NCBI GenBank assembly: GCA_021772055.1 | Contig: JAETNR010000039.1 | Coordinates: 1-45,896, forward strand | Direction: 5' to 3' | DNA length: 45,896 nucleotides | DNA from: Blautia sp. | GTDB lineage: Bacteria; Bacillota; Clostridia; Lachnospirales; Lachnospiraceae | In this document: one piece after another, positions 34,538 to 43,420 of the stretch | Layout of the letters: every line of letters starts with the position of its first letter | Numbering within the stretch: the first letter of the stretch is position 1 | Made by a program: the position numbers and the translations under genes | Notes under the pieces: model-generated | The model's database searches: none | Told to the model about the DNA's origin: nothing | What the model saw: the letters and a program-made list of their open reading frames with translations, nothing else

Positions 34538-35122
34538 TTATCTCGCTGGTGTGCGTTTGTCCGTGCCTGTGCGGAGATTTTCCTCCTGTATTGTGTAGTA
34601 TTCCTCCAGGGTGATTCCGGTGAGGGATAAGCAGGAAGCCAGCGGTTTTGTTACATAGCGGATGTGCCAGGGTTCATAGGGAACCCGGGTGATATGTTCC
34701 TTGTTGGCAGGGTAGCGGAGGATAAATCCATATAAGGGAGCATGCCGGGCCAGCCAGATTCCTTCCCTGGTTTCCGCAAAATCCGTAGTCAGTTCCATAT
34801 GAACCTGAGGACAGGAAACGTCCAGTGCCAGTCCGCTTTGATGCTCGCTGGTACCGGGCGGCGCAGCATAAGGGCTGCCGGTATAGAGCTCTTTTTGACG
34901 ATGATAGGAGCGGTAGCCGGAAATGCCGCAGAGATTCAGGCCTTCTCTGTGACTTCTGCTGATCAGCTCCAGAGCGGCAAAGGCGGCTCTTTTTTCCAAA
35001 AGGCGTTTGGGGTCATCCGGCAGGGCATCAAAGGGAATCCCTATGTCTACCAGATGTTCCGGTATGTAATCCTTTGGAAGCGGATGCTCCCTGTTAATAA
35101 GATGTGTGTATAAGTTTTGCAT
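34538..35122 (-). CDS. M15-family D-alanyl-D-alanine carboxypeptidase-like protein
   Basis: This 194-residue peptidase has the VanY/DdcY-type M15 core: CGISGYRSYHRQKELY, GTSEHQSGLALDVS (zinc ligands H and D) and the C-terminal EPWHIRYV with the third ligand. It should cleave the terminal D-Ala of peptidoglycan stems. No signal peptide is visible, which is odd for a wall enzyme; it may act on cytosolic dipeptides or be exported in another way. ATG 35122 is chosen over TTG 35128 because the GAAGGGGG box sits seven bases before the ATG and one before the TTG. It follows pncB on the same strand. Confidence 0.85.
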   Translation of the reverse strand: MQNLYTHLINREHPLPKDYIPEHLVDIGIPFDALPDDPKRLLEKRAAFAALELISRSHREGLNLCGISGYRSYHRQKELYTGSPYAAPPGTSEHQSGLALDVSCPQVHMELTTDFAETREGIWLARHAPLYGFILRYPANKEHITRVPYEPWHIRYVTKPLASCLSLTGITLEEYYTIQEENLRTGTDKRTPAR

Positions 35123-35129
35123 AGACAAG

Positions 35130-35172
35130 CCCCCTTCTTCTTACATATGTATGAAAGAAAAAGGGGGTTTAT
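35130..35172 (-). promoter_or_regulatory. intercistronic hairpin covering the M15 ribosome binding site
   Basis: On the minus strand ACCCCCTTTTTCTT and AAGAAGAAGGGGG pair with one mismatch around a loop. The second arm contains the GAAGGGGG ribosome binding site of the M15 gene, so folding would hide it. No T tract follows, which argues against a plain terminator. Confidence 0.5.
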
Positions 35173-35178
35173 GACTGA

Positions 35179-36642
35179 TTAATCAAGAGCTTTTTCGCTC
35201 ATTTCTTCCAAAAGATTTTTCTTTATGTCGTAAAGTCTCTGAGAAAGGTCTACGTATACCTTCTGCGGGTTGACAAACCGGCGGGACTCATCCCAAAGGG
35301 TATTCTGCTCTTTCTGGCAGTAGCTGCGAAGCTCCATCACAGAAGGGGAAGTGTAGACACGTTTTCCTTCTGTAATAACCGGAACAAGAAGCTCACGCAA
35401 GGTGTAAGTGCCGCCAAGAACCTTGGTCTTTTTCCAGGTGTCTACCGGGTCAAAGATGATCATGGTTTCTTCTTCATGGAAGACTTCATCCTTCAGGCAG
35501 ATAAGGTCTGCTTTGATCTTGCCTGTGGATTTGCTGTAAATACGGAAAACCGTTTTGTCCCCGGGATTGGTGACTTTTTCTGTGTTTTCGGACAGCTTGA
35601 TCTTGGGAATGAAGGTATTGCTGGAAGAATCCTTGACTGCAGCCAGCTTATATACTCCTCCAAATGCAGGGTTGTCCTTACTGGTGATGAGGTTGGTGCC
35701 TACACCCCAGGAATTGATCTTTGCATCCTGTGCCTTCAAAGACTCAATAAGGTATTCATCCAGATCACTGGATGCAGAGATGATCGCATCATCAAATCCG
35801 GCAGCAGAAAGCATCTTATGTGCTTCCTTGGAAAGGTAAGCCAGGTCACCGCTGTCAATACGGATACCATATTTTGTTAAAGGAATACCCTCTTCTCTCA
35901 TTTCCTCAAATACGCGGATCGCATTGGGAACACCGGATTTCAGCACATCGTAGGTGTCTACCAGGAGTGTGCAGGAGTTGGGGTACAATTTCGCGTAGGT
36001 CTTGAAGGCTGTGTATTCATCCGGGAAGCTCATGATCCAGCTATGTGCATGGGTGCCGAGCACAGGTACGTCAAACATTTGTCCTGTGAGCACATTGGAG
36101 GTACCCACGCAGCCGCCGATCACTGCAGCACGGGCACCGAAAATGCCGGCATCAGGTCCCTGGGCACGGCGAAGGCCGAATTCCATTACCCCGTCGCCTT
36201 TTGCTGCATAGCATACCCGTGCAGCCTTGGTTGCAATCAGGCTCTGATGGTTGATAATGTTAAGGATTGCGGTTTCTACAAGCTGTGCTTCCATAATGGG
36301 AGCGACTACTTTTACAAGAGGTTCTCTTGGGAATACGACAGTGCCTTCCGGAATGGCATAAATATCTCCTGTAAAGTGGAAGGTGCTTAAATATGCCAGA
36401 AAATCCTCTTCAAAAATATGCAGGCCTCTTAAGTATTCGATATCATCCTCTGTAAAACGCAGGTTTTCAATATATTCAATCATCTGCTCCAACCCGGCAG
36501 AGATGGCGAATGCGCCTCCGCAGGGGTTGGTGCGGTAAAACATATCAAAAATAACAGTTTGGTCAGTTGGGTTCTTAAAGTATCCCTGCATCATGGTCAG
36601 TTCATAAAGATCCGTGAGCAGAGTCAGGTTATTTGCTCTCAT
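35179..36642 (-). CDS. pncB: nicotinate phosphoribosyltransferase
   Basis: This 487-residue enzyme converts nicotinate and PRPP (with ATP) to nicotinate mononucleotide in NAD salvage. Its length is typical of the family. Family motifs are present: NLTLLTDLYELTMMQGYF at the start, FDMFYRTNPCGGAFAI, GDGVMEFGLRRAQGPDAGIFGARA with the catalytic-loop region, TLLVDTYDVLKSGVPNA, and GIRIDSGDLAYLSKEA. AAGGAGA lies before ATG 36642. The M15 peptidase follows 56 bases downstream, possibly co-transcribed through the hairpin. Confidence 0.96.
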   Translation of the reverse strand: MRANNLTLLTDLYELTMMQGYFKNPTDQTVIFDMFYRTNPCGGAFAISAGLEQMIEYIENLRFTEDDIEYLRGLHIFEEDFLAYLSTFHFTGDIYAIPEGTVVFPREPLVKVVAPIMEAQLVETAILNIINHQSLIATKAARVCYAAKGDGVMEFGLRRAQGPDAGIFGARAAVIGGCVGTSNVLTGQMFDVPVLGTHAHSWIMSFPDEYTAFKTYAKLYPNSCTLLVDTYDVLKSGVPNAIRVFEEMREEGIPLTKYGIRIDSGDLAYLSKEAHKMLSAAGFDDAIISASSDLDEYLIESLKAQDAKINSWGVGTNLITSKDNPAFGGVYKLAAVKDSSSNTFIPKIKLSENTEKVTNPGDKTVFRIYSKSTGKIKADLICLKDEVFHEEETMIIFDPVDTWKKTKVLGGTYTLRELLVPVITEGKRVYTSPSVMELRSYCQKEQNTLWDESRRFVNPQKVYVDLSQRLYDIKKNLLEEMSEKALD

Positions 36643-36728
36643 GGCTTTTTCTCCTTGCTTTGGGCTTTTGTACAGATAAAATTTATCCTATTATAACACA
36701 TTTTCCGGAGTTGGTATGAGAAATATTT

Positions 36729-36846
36729 GGAAAATGTAAAAAATAGAAATGAGGTTACATTTCCCTCCCCCCTCCCGGGAAATGCAGGTGTCCCCCGGAA
36801 ATGTAAAAAAAATAGGCGAAAAAACGAAAATTGACTTTACATTTTA
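36729..36846. repeat. four ATGTAA-type repeats in the intergenic region
   Basis: GGAAAATGTAAAAAATAG (36729-36746) and GGAAATGTAAAAAAAATAG (36797-36815) are direct repeats. TTACATTTCC (36755-36764) and TTTACATTTT (36836-36845) carry the same core in inverted orientation. They lie between pncB and the secreted-protein gene and may be operator sites. TTGACT at 36831 could be a -35 element but no matching -10 is clear. Confidence 0.45.
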
Positions 36847-36888
36847 TAGAATAAACGTTACTATTGTCTTACAAGGAGGAGGAAGCGT

Positions 36889-38025
36889 ATGAAGAAAATT
36901 AGAAGAATTGCAGCAGCATTATTTCTCTGTTTATGTATTGGAATGGTAAGTCCTGTGCCTGCTTTGGATATGGGGCATGCCGTAGAGGTGCAGGCCGCAT
37001 CTGTTATGCCAAAGCTTGTATCGGCGAAGCCATCCGGAACTACGAAGGCTGTGATTAAATGGCAGACTTTGAAGAGTGCAGAAGGCTACAGGGTTTATAG
37101 GAGTACGGACAGAAAGAACTGGAAGAGAATCAAGACGGTTGGAGGAGGGAAGGTCAGCTCTTACACAGACAGCAGGCTGACAACAGGAGCAAGATATTAT
37201 TATACTGTCAGAGCATACAGAAAGAAAAATGGAAAGATTGTATTAAGCTCCTGTGATACAAAAGGCTTGAGTATGATCGCAGGCCTTCAGACTCTGACGC
37301 TGAATAAGACGAGTTTGAGTATTTATAAAGGAAAGAGTTATGTACTGAAAATCAACGGAACCAAATTGAGACCTTCATGGAAGTCCAGTGATGCGGGTAT
37401 TGCTTCCGTTGATAGCGCCGGAAAGGTAATTGCGAAGAAAGATGGAACGGCTACCATTACGGCTTCTCTTGGAGGGAGAAGACTGACCTGCAAGGTAACT
37501 GTAAAAACGCAGTCATTAGCCAGTGCAACGGCACCATATTATAAGAAGCTGAAAGCCTACCTTACGAAGTATGGGGAAAAGGATTCGTCAGGAAATCCCT
37601 ATATTGCATATAAAACAACTGAGAAGAATTACGAATATTTATGGGGAGTTATTTATGAAAAAACAAAAGACAGGTATGATTTCTTTATGGAAATGGAAAC
37701 ACCGGAGGGCGTTTATAGTATCATAGATCTGTATGCAAACGTTCAGAAGTCAGGATATGCAACTGCTGTGTATGGGGTATATTATGAGGATGAATATATG
37801 ATTTCATCATCTAAATTTTCGACAAAAAGCTATACAGGTAAGAAAAATATTAAATTTAACATCGATAAGATCTATGATAGAAATGATACTGAGCTTAAAA
37901 GTCAGGCTCAGGGAATTTCTAATATATGCCTGCAGGCGGGATTTCAATTTTGGAATGAAACATTACGGCAGAAGGTGAAGATTTCTATGAAGAATCTTGG
38001 CTTTACATCTCTTGCAATCAAATGA
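36889..38025 (+). CDS. secreted FN3- and Big_2-domain protein
   Basis: This 378-residue protein has a signal peptide (RIAAALFLCLCIGMVSPVPAL, likely cut near VQA-AS), a fibronectin type III-like domain (about 40-130, WQTLKSAEGYRVYRSTDRKNW and YYYTVRAYRK), a bacterial Ig-like Big_2 domain (about 135-205, LTLNKTSLSIYKGKSYVLKI, SSDAGIASVDSAGKVIAKKDGTATITA), and a C-terminal ~165 residues of no known family. It lacks an LPXTG anchor or further membrane segment, so it is probably released or bound to the wall by other means. AAGGAGGAGG precedes the ATG. A terminator follows. Confidence 0.88.
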   Translation: MKKIRRIAAALFLCLCIGMVSPVPALDMGHAVEVQAASVMPKLVSAKPSGTTKAVIKWQTLKSAEGYRVYRSTDRKNWKRIKTVGGGKVSSYTDSRLTTGARYYYTVRAYRKKNGKIVLSSCDTKGLSMIAGLQTLTLNKTSLSIYKGKSYVLKINGTKLRPSWKSSDAGIASVDSAGKVIAKKDGTATITASLGGRRLTCKVTVKTQSLASATAPYYKKLKAYLTKYGEKDSSGNPYIAYKTTEKNYEYLWGVIYEKTKDRYDFFMEMETPEGVYSIIDLYANVQKSGYATAVYGVYYEDEYMISSSKFSTKSYTGKKNIKFNIDKIYDRNDTELKSQAQGISNICLQAGFQFWNETLRQKVKISMKNLGFTSLAIK

Positions 38026-38075
38026 TTTTAGATTCCCCGGCAGGCAAAACGTAGGACACTAAAATAAGCAGACGT

Positions 38076-38125
38076 CACCACCCACAATTGGTATTATATA
38101 ATATCAGTTGCGGGTGGTGTTTTTC
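38076..38125 (+). terminator. intrinsic terminator after secreted-protein gene
   Basis: CACCACCCACAATTG pairs with CAGTTGCGGGTGGTG (a few G-U/mismatches) around an AT-rich loop, followed by TTTTT. Confidence 0.8.
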
Positions 38126-38283
38126 TTAGTAAACTAATCTGAATATTCTATCAAAACTTATCTCAAGTAATCAATGTTGAATGGAATATGGAAAATAGGA
38201 TGAATCTTAAATTTTCAGATTTATATAAAAAATAACTAAAACTATCTAATATAAACAAGAAAAAAATATTTTTGTTAAAATTC

Positions 38284-38312
38284 TTGACAAGTAATATACG
38301 CTATGATATTAT
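38284..38312 (+). promoter_or_regulatory. sigma-A promoter of the GntR-controlled operon
   Basis: A perfect -35 TTGACA (38284-38289) and -10 TATTAT (38307-38312) are separated by 17 bp. The -10 is the first six bases of the palindromic operator. The stretch 38126-38283 before it is AT-rich and I see no gene in it. Confidence 0.85.
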
Positions 38313-38344
38313 CAGGTTATCAGATATCTGATAACCTGATAATA
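38307..38344. promoter_or_regulatory. 38-bp perfect palindrome, operator of GntR-family regulator
   Basis: The sequence reads the same on both strands from 38307 to 38344, centred at GATATC (38325/38326), with half-site TATTATCAGGTTATCAGAT. It contains the core ATCAG-N4-ATCAG twice in each orientation and overlaps the -10 and transcription start. A FadR/GntR dimer is expected to bind and repress, with the adjacent regulator gene the obvious candidate. Confidence 0.8.
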
Positions 38345-38366
38345 AGGGAGTGGAAAGGAGAACTTC

Positions 38367-39080
38367 GTGAATACTGTTGAGATAACTGCAAGAAGAAAAT
38401 TAAAAAAAGATTCTCTTCCTCAAATGGTTATGGATTGTATTTACCAGGAATTGTTGGAAGGAAAACTAAAACCAGGAGACTTACTGCCATCGGAAGCTGA
38501 TCTTTCCGAAAAATTGGCTGTTGGAAAGTCAAGTATCCGTGAGGCTATTAAGATGTTGAATGTAATTGGTATTGTAGAGTCTGTGCAGGGTGAGGGTACT
38601 TTTATCAAGACAGATGTTGATGATACGGTAATTAATCCTTTAACTTATCAGTTGGTAATTTTACAAGGGACGGATGAGCAGATACTAGAACTCAGATATT
38701 GGCTAGAGCCAAGCTATACACTTCTTGCAATGACAAAAGCTTCTGAGGAAGACATTGCGAGAATAAAAAATACCGTTGTTGAATTTGAAAAGAAAATTGC
38801 ATCAAATACGCAGACAGCTATGGATGATTTGGCTTTTCATGAGGCAATTCTGGATGCAACGCATAATCCATATATTATACGGATTGGAAAAACAATGCTT
38901 CATCTTTTTGAGGCATCCATACAAAAATCAATGAATACGATTCCTAATACAGCATTGGAAGATCATAAGCGGATTTTGGATGCCTTTTTAAAGAAAGACA
39001 GAGATGCATTAAATGAAGCTGTAACGAAGAGTTTCGACGGATGGAAGCAAATGTTAAACCATTTATATGATAATGAATAG
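38367..39080 (+). CDS. FadR/GntR-family regulator (FCD domain)
   Basis: This 237-residue protein has a winged-helix GntR domain (LPQMVMDCIYQELLEGKLKPGDLLPSEADLSEKLAVGKSSIREAIKML, then VESVQGEGTFI) and an all-helical FCD effector domain (ILELRYWLEPSYTLLAMTKASEEDI, AFHEAILDATHNPYI, DHKRILDAFLKKDRDA) with the aspartate/histidine residues that bind metal and ligand. The start is GTG 38367 after AAAGGAG. It heads the carbohydrate operon behind a palindrome and should sense its substrate. Confidence 0.93.
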   Translation: MNTVEITARRKLKKDSLPQMVMDCIYQELLEGKLKPGDLLPSEADLSEKLAVGKSSIREAIKMLNVIGIVESVQGEGTFIKTDVDDTVINPLTYQLVILQGTDEQILELRYWLEPSYTLLAMTKASEEDIARIKNTVVEFEKKIASNTQTAMDDLAFHEAILDATHNPYIIRIGKTMLHLFEASIQKSMNTIPNTALEDHKRILDAFLKKDRDALNEAVTKSFDGWKQMLNHLYDNE

Positions 39081-39102
39081 AAAACAAAAGGGGGAGATTT
39101 GA

Positions 39103-41109
39103 TTGAGATTTGAGCGTTTGGGCAAAAAGTGGATTGTCCGGATCATGGACAATGGCGCTGTTGCTTTGGTGGACAAGGTTCATAATGTCGTATGGGGAGG
39201 AGAGGTTCCCGGATGGATTACAATGGAAGACGGCAGATATGACTTAGATGCTCCAACAAGAGTAGGTTCTACTTCTAATGGAGGTGCTTTTGCTGTATAT
39301 GATACACCGGGATACAGCTTTCGAGCGGAGTTTGAATTAAATGATGATGAAATTGTCATTTCTATTCAGGAGCTTCGATGTGATGGAGTCTTAAAGGAAA
39401 TTGAATATCCGGCACATATGCTGAAAATTGACTGCGGCGTAAAAAATGGATATACGGTGATTCCTCATAAACAAGGTACGATTATTCCTTCCCGGCTGGA
39501 CGACGGATTCATGAGACACCGGCATAATACCTGGAGAAACATTACAGATATTAATGAAGTAATACCTTTTGAATTCTGCGGCTTAAATATGACATGGTTT
39601 GGCGCTTCTTTGGAAGAGTCATCTGTGATATGTTACCTGCCGGAAGCAATTGATATGGCACTACGCGTAGCCGGAAATGCTGTTTTCGATGAAAAAGGTA
39701 ATGCAGTTGATAATCATCAAGGTATTTACTCCGGAAAAAGGTACTCCTCCATGACACCTGTCTGGCGTTCCAGCAAGGGGAAACTTTCTTATAAAAGAAG
39801 TATTGTCCTGAAATTGGTGCAGAACGGATACATAGGAATGGCTAAATATTATCGTAAGATGGTTATGGATTCAGGACGATATGTATCCTTAAAAGAAAAG
39901 ATTGATCAAAATCCTGAAGTGGCGGAAATTCTTGGAGCACCGGATTTAAAAATATATATTTATACACACAGGCGTAATGAGCCAAGGCTGCGATCCTGGT
40001 CGGAGCCTGTCCTGGATGGATACGAATGTGTTCATACCACTTTTGAACAAGTGGGAAATATCATTGAAGATATGCAGAACATTGATATTAAAAATGCCTT
40101 GATTTTATTGGGAGGATGGAACAGGGCTGGATATGACAGAGAACACATTGATATGTGGCCGCCTGCTGAATGTGCAGGAGGTACGGAAGGGCTTGCATTA
40201 GCCAGCCAAAAGGCAAGAGAAGCCGGATATATTTTTGCGCTGCATGATAATTACCAGGATATTTATCCGGATTCGCCAAGTTATGATGAAAGTCTTGTAA
40301 TGAAGCATCCAGATGGTTCGGTACAACTTGGAGGTATCTGGGACGGAGGGCTGTGCCGACTTGTATGTTCTTCTCAGGCGTTGGATTTGGCAGCACCTGT
40401 AATTGAGAATGTGAAAAAATATACTTCTGTTAATTCTTACTATTTGGATACTACTACATCTGCACCGATGTATGAATGTTATGATACGGAACATCCAATG
40501 ACGCGTTATGATGACAGAAGTAATAAGAGAAAACTGTTAGAAGAATTAGCAAAGAAAAACTGGATTGTTGGAGCGGAAGCAGGTGTTGACTGGGCTGTTC
40601 CCATTGCAGCTTATTTTGAGGGGATGCCGGGATCTTCTGTTGGATTAAATTACGGCGCTGAATCTGCAGATTTTGGAATGATGGTTCCGTTGTTTAATCT
40701 TGTATATCATGATTCTGTTGTTTGTTATTGGCAGCATGGACAGCCGTTTGGCCGTGAAGACCATGTAAACCACGTTCTTCACGATCTGCTTAGTGCTCAG
40801 CCATCCAGTTGGTCCTTTGTTTTTGAACAGTGGGAGGACCTTAAGCCGCTGATCAAACAATGTGTAGAACTTCTTGGCGAATTGCATAGAAGAACTGCAT
40901 TTGCAGAAATGATAAATCATGAATTTCTTACTCCGGATTTTGAGGTTCATCGTTCAACATTTTCGGATGGAACACAAGTATATGTGAATTTTGACATTTG
41001 TACACATAAATGCGGCGAAATATCACTGCCGCCCAAAGGTTTTTATATTTCTTACCCAAATGAGGATCCTGTGACAGGAAAGTTATCACGGGATATTGTG
41101 TTGGATTAA
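39103..41109 (+). CDS. putative glycoside hydrolase (DUF5696/GH101-like barrel)
   Basis: This 668-residue protein has an N-terminal beta region (to about 250) and a barrel-like centre with LILLGGWNRAGYDREHIDMWPPAE, IFALHDNYQDIYPDSPSYDE, YYLDTTTSAPMYECYD and IVGAEAGVDWAVP, like DUF5696 proteins, which are related to GH101-type endo-alpha-galactosaminidases and are likely carbohydrate-active. Candidate acids are the D of LDTTTSAP and the E of GAEAGVD. No signal peptide is present, so it would act on imported sugar. TTG 39103 is the start, behind GGGGGAG. The natural substrate is unknown; family assignment is by motif memory. Confidence 0.7.
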   Translation: MRFERLGKKWIVRIMDNGAVALVDKVHNVVWGGEVPGWITMEDGRYDLDAPTRVGSTSNGGAFAVYDTPGYSFRAEFELNDDEIVISIQELRCDGVLKEIEYPAHMLKIDCGVKNGYTVIPHKQGTIIPSRLDDGFMRHRHNTWRNITDINEVIPFEFCGLNMTWFGASLEESSVICYLPEAIDMALRVAGNAVFDEKGNAVDNHQGIYSGKRYSSMTPVWRSSKGKLSYKRSIVLKLVQNGYIGMAKYYRKMVMDSGRYVSLKEKIDQNPEVAEILGAPDLKIYIYTHRRNEPRLRSWSEPVLDGYECVHTTFEQVGNIIEDMQNIDIKNALILLGGWNRAGYDREHIDMWPPAECAGGTEGLALASQKAREAGYIFALHDNYQDIYPDSPSYDESLVMKHPDGSVQLGGIWDGGLCRLVCSSQALDLAAPVIENVKKYTSVNSYYLDTTTSAPMYECYDTEHPMTRYDDRSNKRKLLEELAKKNWIVGAEAGVDWAVPIAAYFEGMPGSSVGLNYGAESADFGMMVPLFNLVYHDSVVCYWQHGQPFGREDHVNHVLHDLLSAQPSSWSFVFEQWEDLKPLIKQCVELLGELHRRTAFAEMINHEFLTPDFEVHRSTFSDGTQVYVNFDICTHKCGEISLPPKGFYISYPNEDPVTGKLSRDIVLD

Positions 41110-41119
41110 AAGTACATAA

Positions 41120-41157
41120 TGGCTATTCATTAGCCAATAGCATTCCTATATGAATGC
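41120..41157 (+). promoter_or_regulatory. two short hairpins before the solute-binding protein gene
   Basis: TGGCTA (41120-41125) pairs with TAGCCA (41131-41136), and GCATTC (41140-41145) with GAATGC (41152-41157). They may mark an mRNA processing or stabilising site between the hydrolase and binding-protein genes. Confidence 0.4.
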
Positions 41158-41182
41158 CAAAATAAAAAGGAGGGACTATATA

Positions 41183-42439
41183 ATGAAAAAAAGTTGGTTG
41201 GGGTATTTTTTAACTGCATCGTTTGTGCTGGGGTCCTGCATGCCTGCATTTGCAGCAGATAGTACAACCCTGGAGTACTGGATCGCCGGGGATCCAAGAA
41301 GAACACCGGCTTATGTGGAATCCTGTGAACGATTTACCGAAAAGACAGGAATCAATGTGAACGTTGTTGAAGAGGCAGGGGATAATACGCAGATTCAGCA
41401 GAAACTGCTGACAATGATCGCATCCGGTAGTGCTCCTAATGTCATTCAGGTTGATACGATGTATGTGGCTGATATGGCAAAAGCAGGCATTATTTCTCCG
41501 CTGGATGATCTGCCGGGATTTGAAGAGGCTAAAAGTGAATTAATCGAAGCAGAAGTTTTACCTTCCGTTGTAGATGGGAAAACTTATGGATTTCCTATCC
41601 GTGGTAACTCCATTCAGTTAATTTACAACAAGCAGATGTTCCGTGACGCAGGTCTTGATCCGGAAACGCCTCCCAAAACATTGGATGAACTTGCAGACGC
41701 TGCAGTAAAACTTACAAAACGCGATGATGATGGTAATATAGATGTATTCGGATTTGAAATTGGGATGTCTACTGACGCACACTGGACATTACATGCATTC
41801 AGTCCTATTTTCTGGGGATATGGCGGAGAATACCAGCTGGAGGATGGGTCATCAGGTTTTGGAACAGAAGCAGGAGTACAGGCATTAAGTTATTGGAATA
41901 AATTGGTTAATGAACTGAAAGTTTCCCCTACCGAACGTGTACAGGACGGCTTTGTAAGCGGAAAAATAGCTATGATGCTGGACGGTGAATGGAATTTCAG
42001 AACCTGGCGTGAAGAATATCCGGAACTTGATTATGGTGTAACTACTATTCCTATGCCTTCTGAAGATGTTGTTCCTCAGATTCCTCTTGGCGGCCGTGTT
42101 TGTGTGATTCCTACAATGGCTGAAGATAAAGAAGATGGATTTGAACTGATTAAGCATGTGACTTCCTACGATGAACAGATGGCATATACGAAAAATGAGG
42201 TAGGCCTTGGTGTACGTTCTGATATGCTTGATGATTCATGGTTTAATGAGAATGAAAACTATCGTAAAGTTCTGGATGACATGAAATATTCAAAAGCCAA
42301 AGCAGCAACGGAAATCATGCAGATGGATACGATTGTATATGATGCCATTCAGCAGGTAATTAACAATGGTTCAGATCCGGCCGAAGCTTTAAAAGAGGCA
42401 GATGCACAATACAACGATCTTCTTGCAAGTTATGAATAA
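41183..42439 (+). CDS. ABC transporter extracellular sugar-binding protein
   Basis: This 418-residue protein belongs to the family 1 solute-binding proteins (SBP_bac_1): LEYWIAGDPRRTPAYVESCERFTEKTGINVNVVEEAGDN, MIASGSAPNVIQVDTMYVADMAKAG, YGFPIRGNSIQLIYNKQMFRDAGL, and GKIAMMLDGEWNF. ATG 41183 follows AAGGAGGG; an in-frame ATG at 41150 lacks such a box. The signal peptide offers both a lipobox-like LGSC (a possible lipid-modified cysteine) and an AFA-AD signal peptidase site, so membrane anchoring is likely but not certain. It works with the two permeases that follow. Confidence 0.92.
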   Translation: MKKSWLGYFLTASFVLGSCMPAFAADSTTLEYWIAGDPRRTPAYVESCERFTEKTGINVNVVEEAGDNTQIQQKLLTMIASGSAPNVIQVDTMYVADMAKAGIISPLDDLPGFEEAKSELIEAEVLPSVVDGKTYGFPIRGNSIQLIYNKQMFRDAGLDPETPPKTLDELADAAVKLTKRDDDGNIDVFGFEIGMSTDAHWTLHAFSPIFWGYGGEYQLEDGSSGFGTEAGVQALSYWNKLVNELKVSPTERVQDGFVSGKIAMMLDGEWNFRTWREEYPELDYGVTTIPMPSEDVVPQIPLGGRVCVIPTMAEDKEDGFELIKHVTSYDEQMAYTKNEVGLGVRSDMLDDSWFNENENYRKVLDDMKYSKAKAATEIMQMDTIVYDAIQQVINNGSDPAEALKEADAQYNDLLASYE

Positions 42440-42458
42440 GCTTTTATCATCTTTTTGT

Positions 42459-42483
42459 AACACGGCGGATTTTCCGCCGTGTT
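42459..42483 (+). promoter_or_regulatory. intercistronic stem-loop between binding protein and permeases
   Basis: A perfect 11-bp stem AACACGGCGGA / TCCGCCGTGTT has a three-base loop. It sits 20 bases past the binding-protein stop and could end part of the transcripts or protect the upstream mRNA, giving more binding protein than permease, as is common in such operons. Confidence 0.65.
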
Positions 42484-42505
42484 CTTAGAAGAAGGGAGGT
42501 TTTGT

Positions 42506-43408
42506 ATGAAAAACCGCAAATTGTCTATCAGTCAACGGAAAGCATTCATTGGTATTATTTTTTTATTACCGTTTTTTATCCATTTTGCAATATTCCAGAT
42601 ATATCCGTTTTTTTCTACACTTGTTACATCATTTACAAATGCAAATCTCATGTCATTGACGCAAAAATTTGTAGGATTTAAGAATTATGTCAGCGTATTA
42701 CAAGATAAACTCTTTATTACTTCACTGAAAAATACCTTTATATATCTGCTGATAGATGGAATCGGAGTTGTTGTTTTTGGCATGCTGATGGCGATTGCTT
42801 TGAATAAGAAGATACGTGGTTTATCTTTTTTTCGCACAACCTATTATATTCCGGTGTTGGTAGATTGGACGATTGTTTCCATCGTGTTTCTATTTATCCT
42901 GGAACCCAATTTTGGTATTGCAAATTACTTCCTCCGGGAAATGGGGCTGCCCACCCAGAAGTTTTTAACAAGTCCCAAGCAGGCACTTATTATTATCGCA
43001 ATTGCTTCTGTATGGAAAGGTGTGGGATACTATGCAGTTCTTTTTCTTGCAGCGCTTCAAGATGTGCCGGAAGTGTTAAAAGAAGCTGCATCACTTGATG
43101 GAGCAGGGCCGGTAAGGATTTTCTTTCATATTTCGCTTCCTCATATGATGCCGGTTGTTGTCTTTGTTGTATTGATGGCTTTTATTGGTTCACTGAAAGG
43201 ATTTGATCAATTCTATATTATGACTTCCGGCGGACCGGCAAGATCAACAACTACTATTATGTATTATTTCTATGAGGTTGCATTCACCAATATGAATACC
43301 AGTAAAGGTGCTACGATTGCGATTTTGTTTACAATTATAGTTTTAGCTTTTACAGGTACGCAAAGGTTGTTGTCAAACAAACTGGCAGGTGTCGAGGGCG
43401 TGAATTAG
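42506..43408 (+). CDS. ABC sugar transporter permease 1 (MalF type)
   Basis: This 300-residue protein has six membrane helices and the EAA loop that contacts the ATPase (EVLKEAASLDGAGPVRIFFHISLPHM). The start FIGIIFLLPFFIHFAIFQIYPFFSTLVTSF is typical of CUT1-type sugar permeases. ATG 42506 follows GGGAGG; an earlier in-frame start at 42479 would overlap the stem-loop. It pairs with the next permease to import the ligand of the binding protein. Confidence 0.93.
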   Translation: MKNRKLSISQRKAFIGIIFLLPFFIHFAIFQIYPFFSTLVTSFTNANLMSLTQKFVGFKNYVSVLQDKLFITSLKNTFIYLLIDGIGVVVFGMLMAIALNKKIRGLSFFRTTYYIPVLVDWTIVSIVFLFILEPNFGIANYFLREMGLPTQKFLTSPKQALIIIAIASVWKGVGYYAVLFLAALQDVPEVLKEAASLDGAGPVRIFFHISLPHMMPVVVFVVLMAFIGSLKGFDQFYIMTSGGPARSTTTIMYYFYEVAFTNMNTSKGATIAILFTIIVLAFTGTQRLLSNKLAGVEGVN

Positions 43409-43420
43409 GAGGACGACAAT

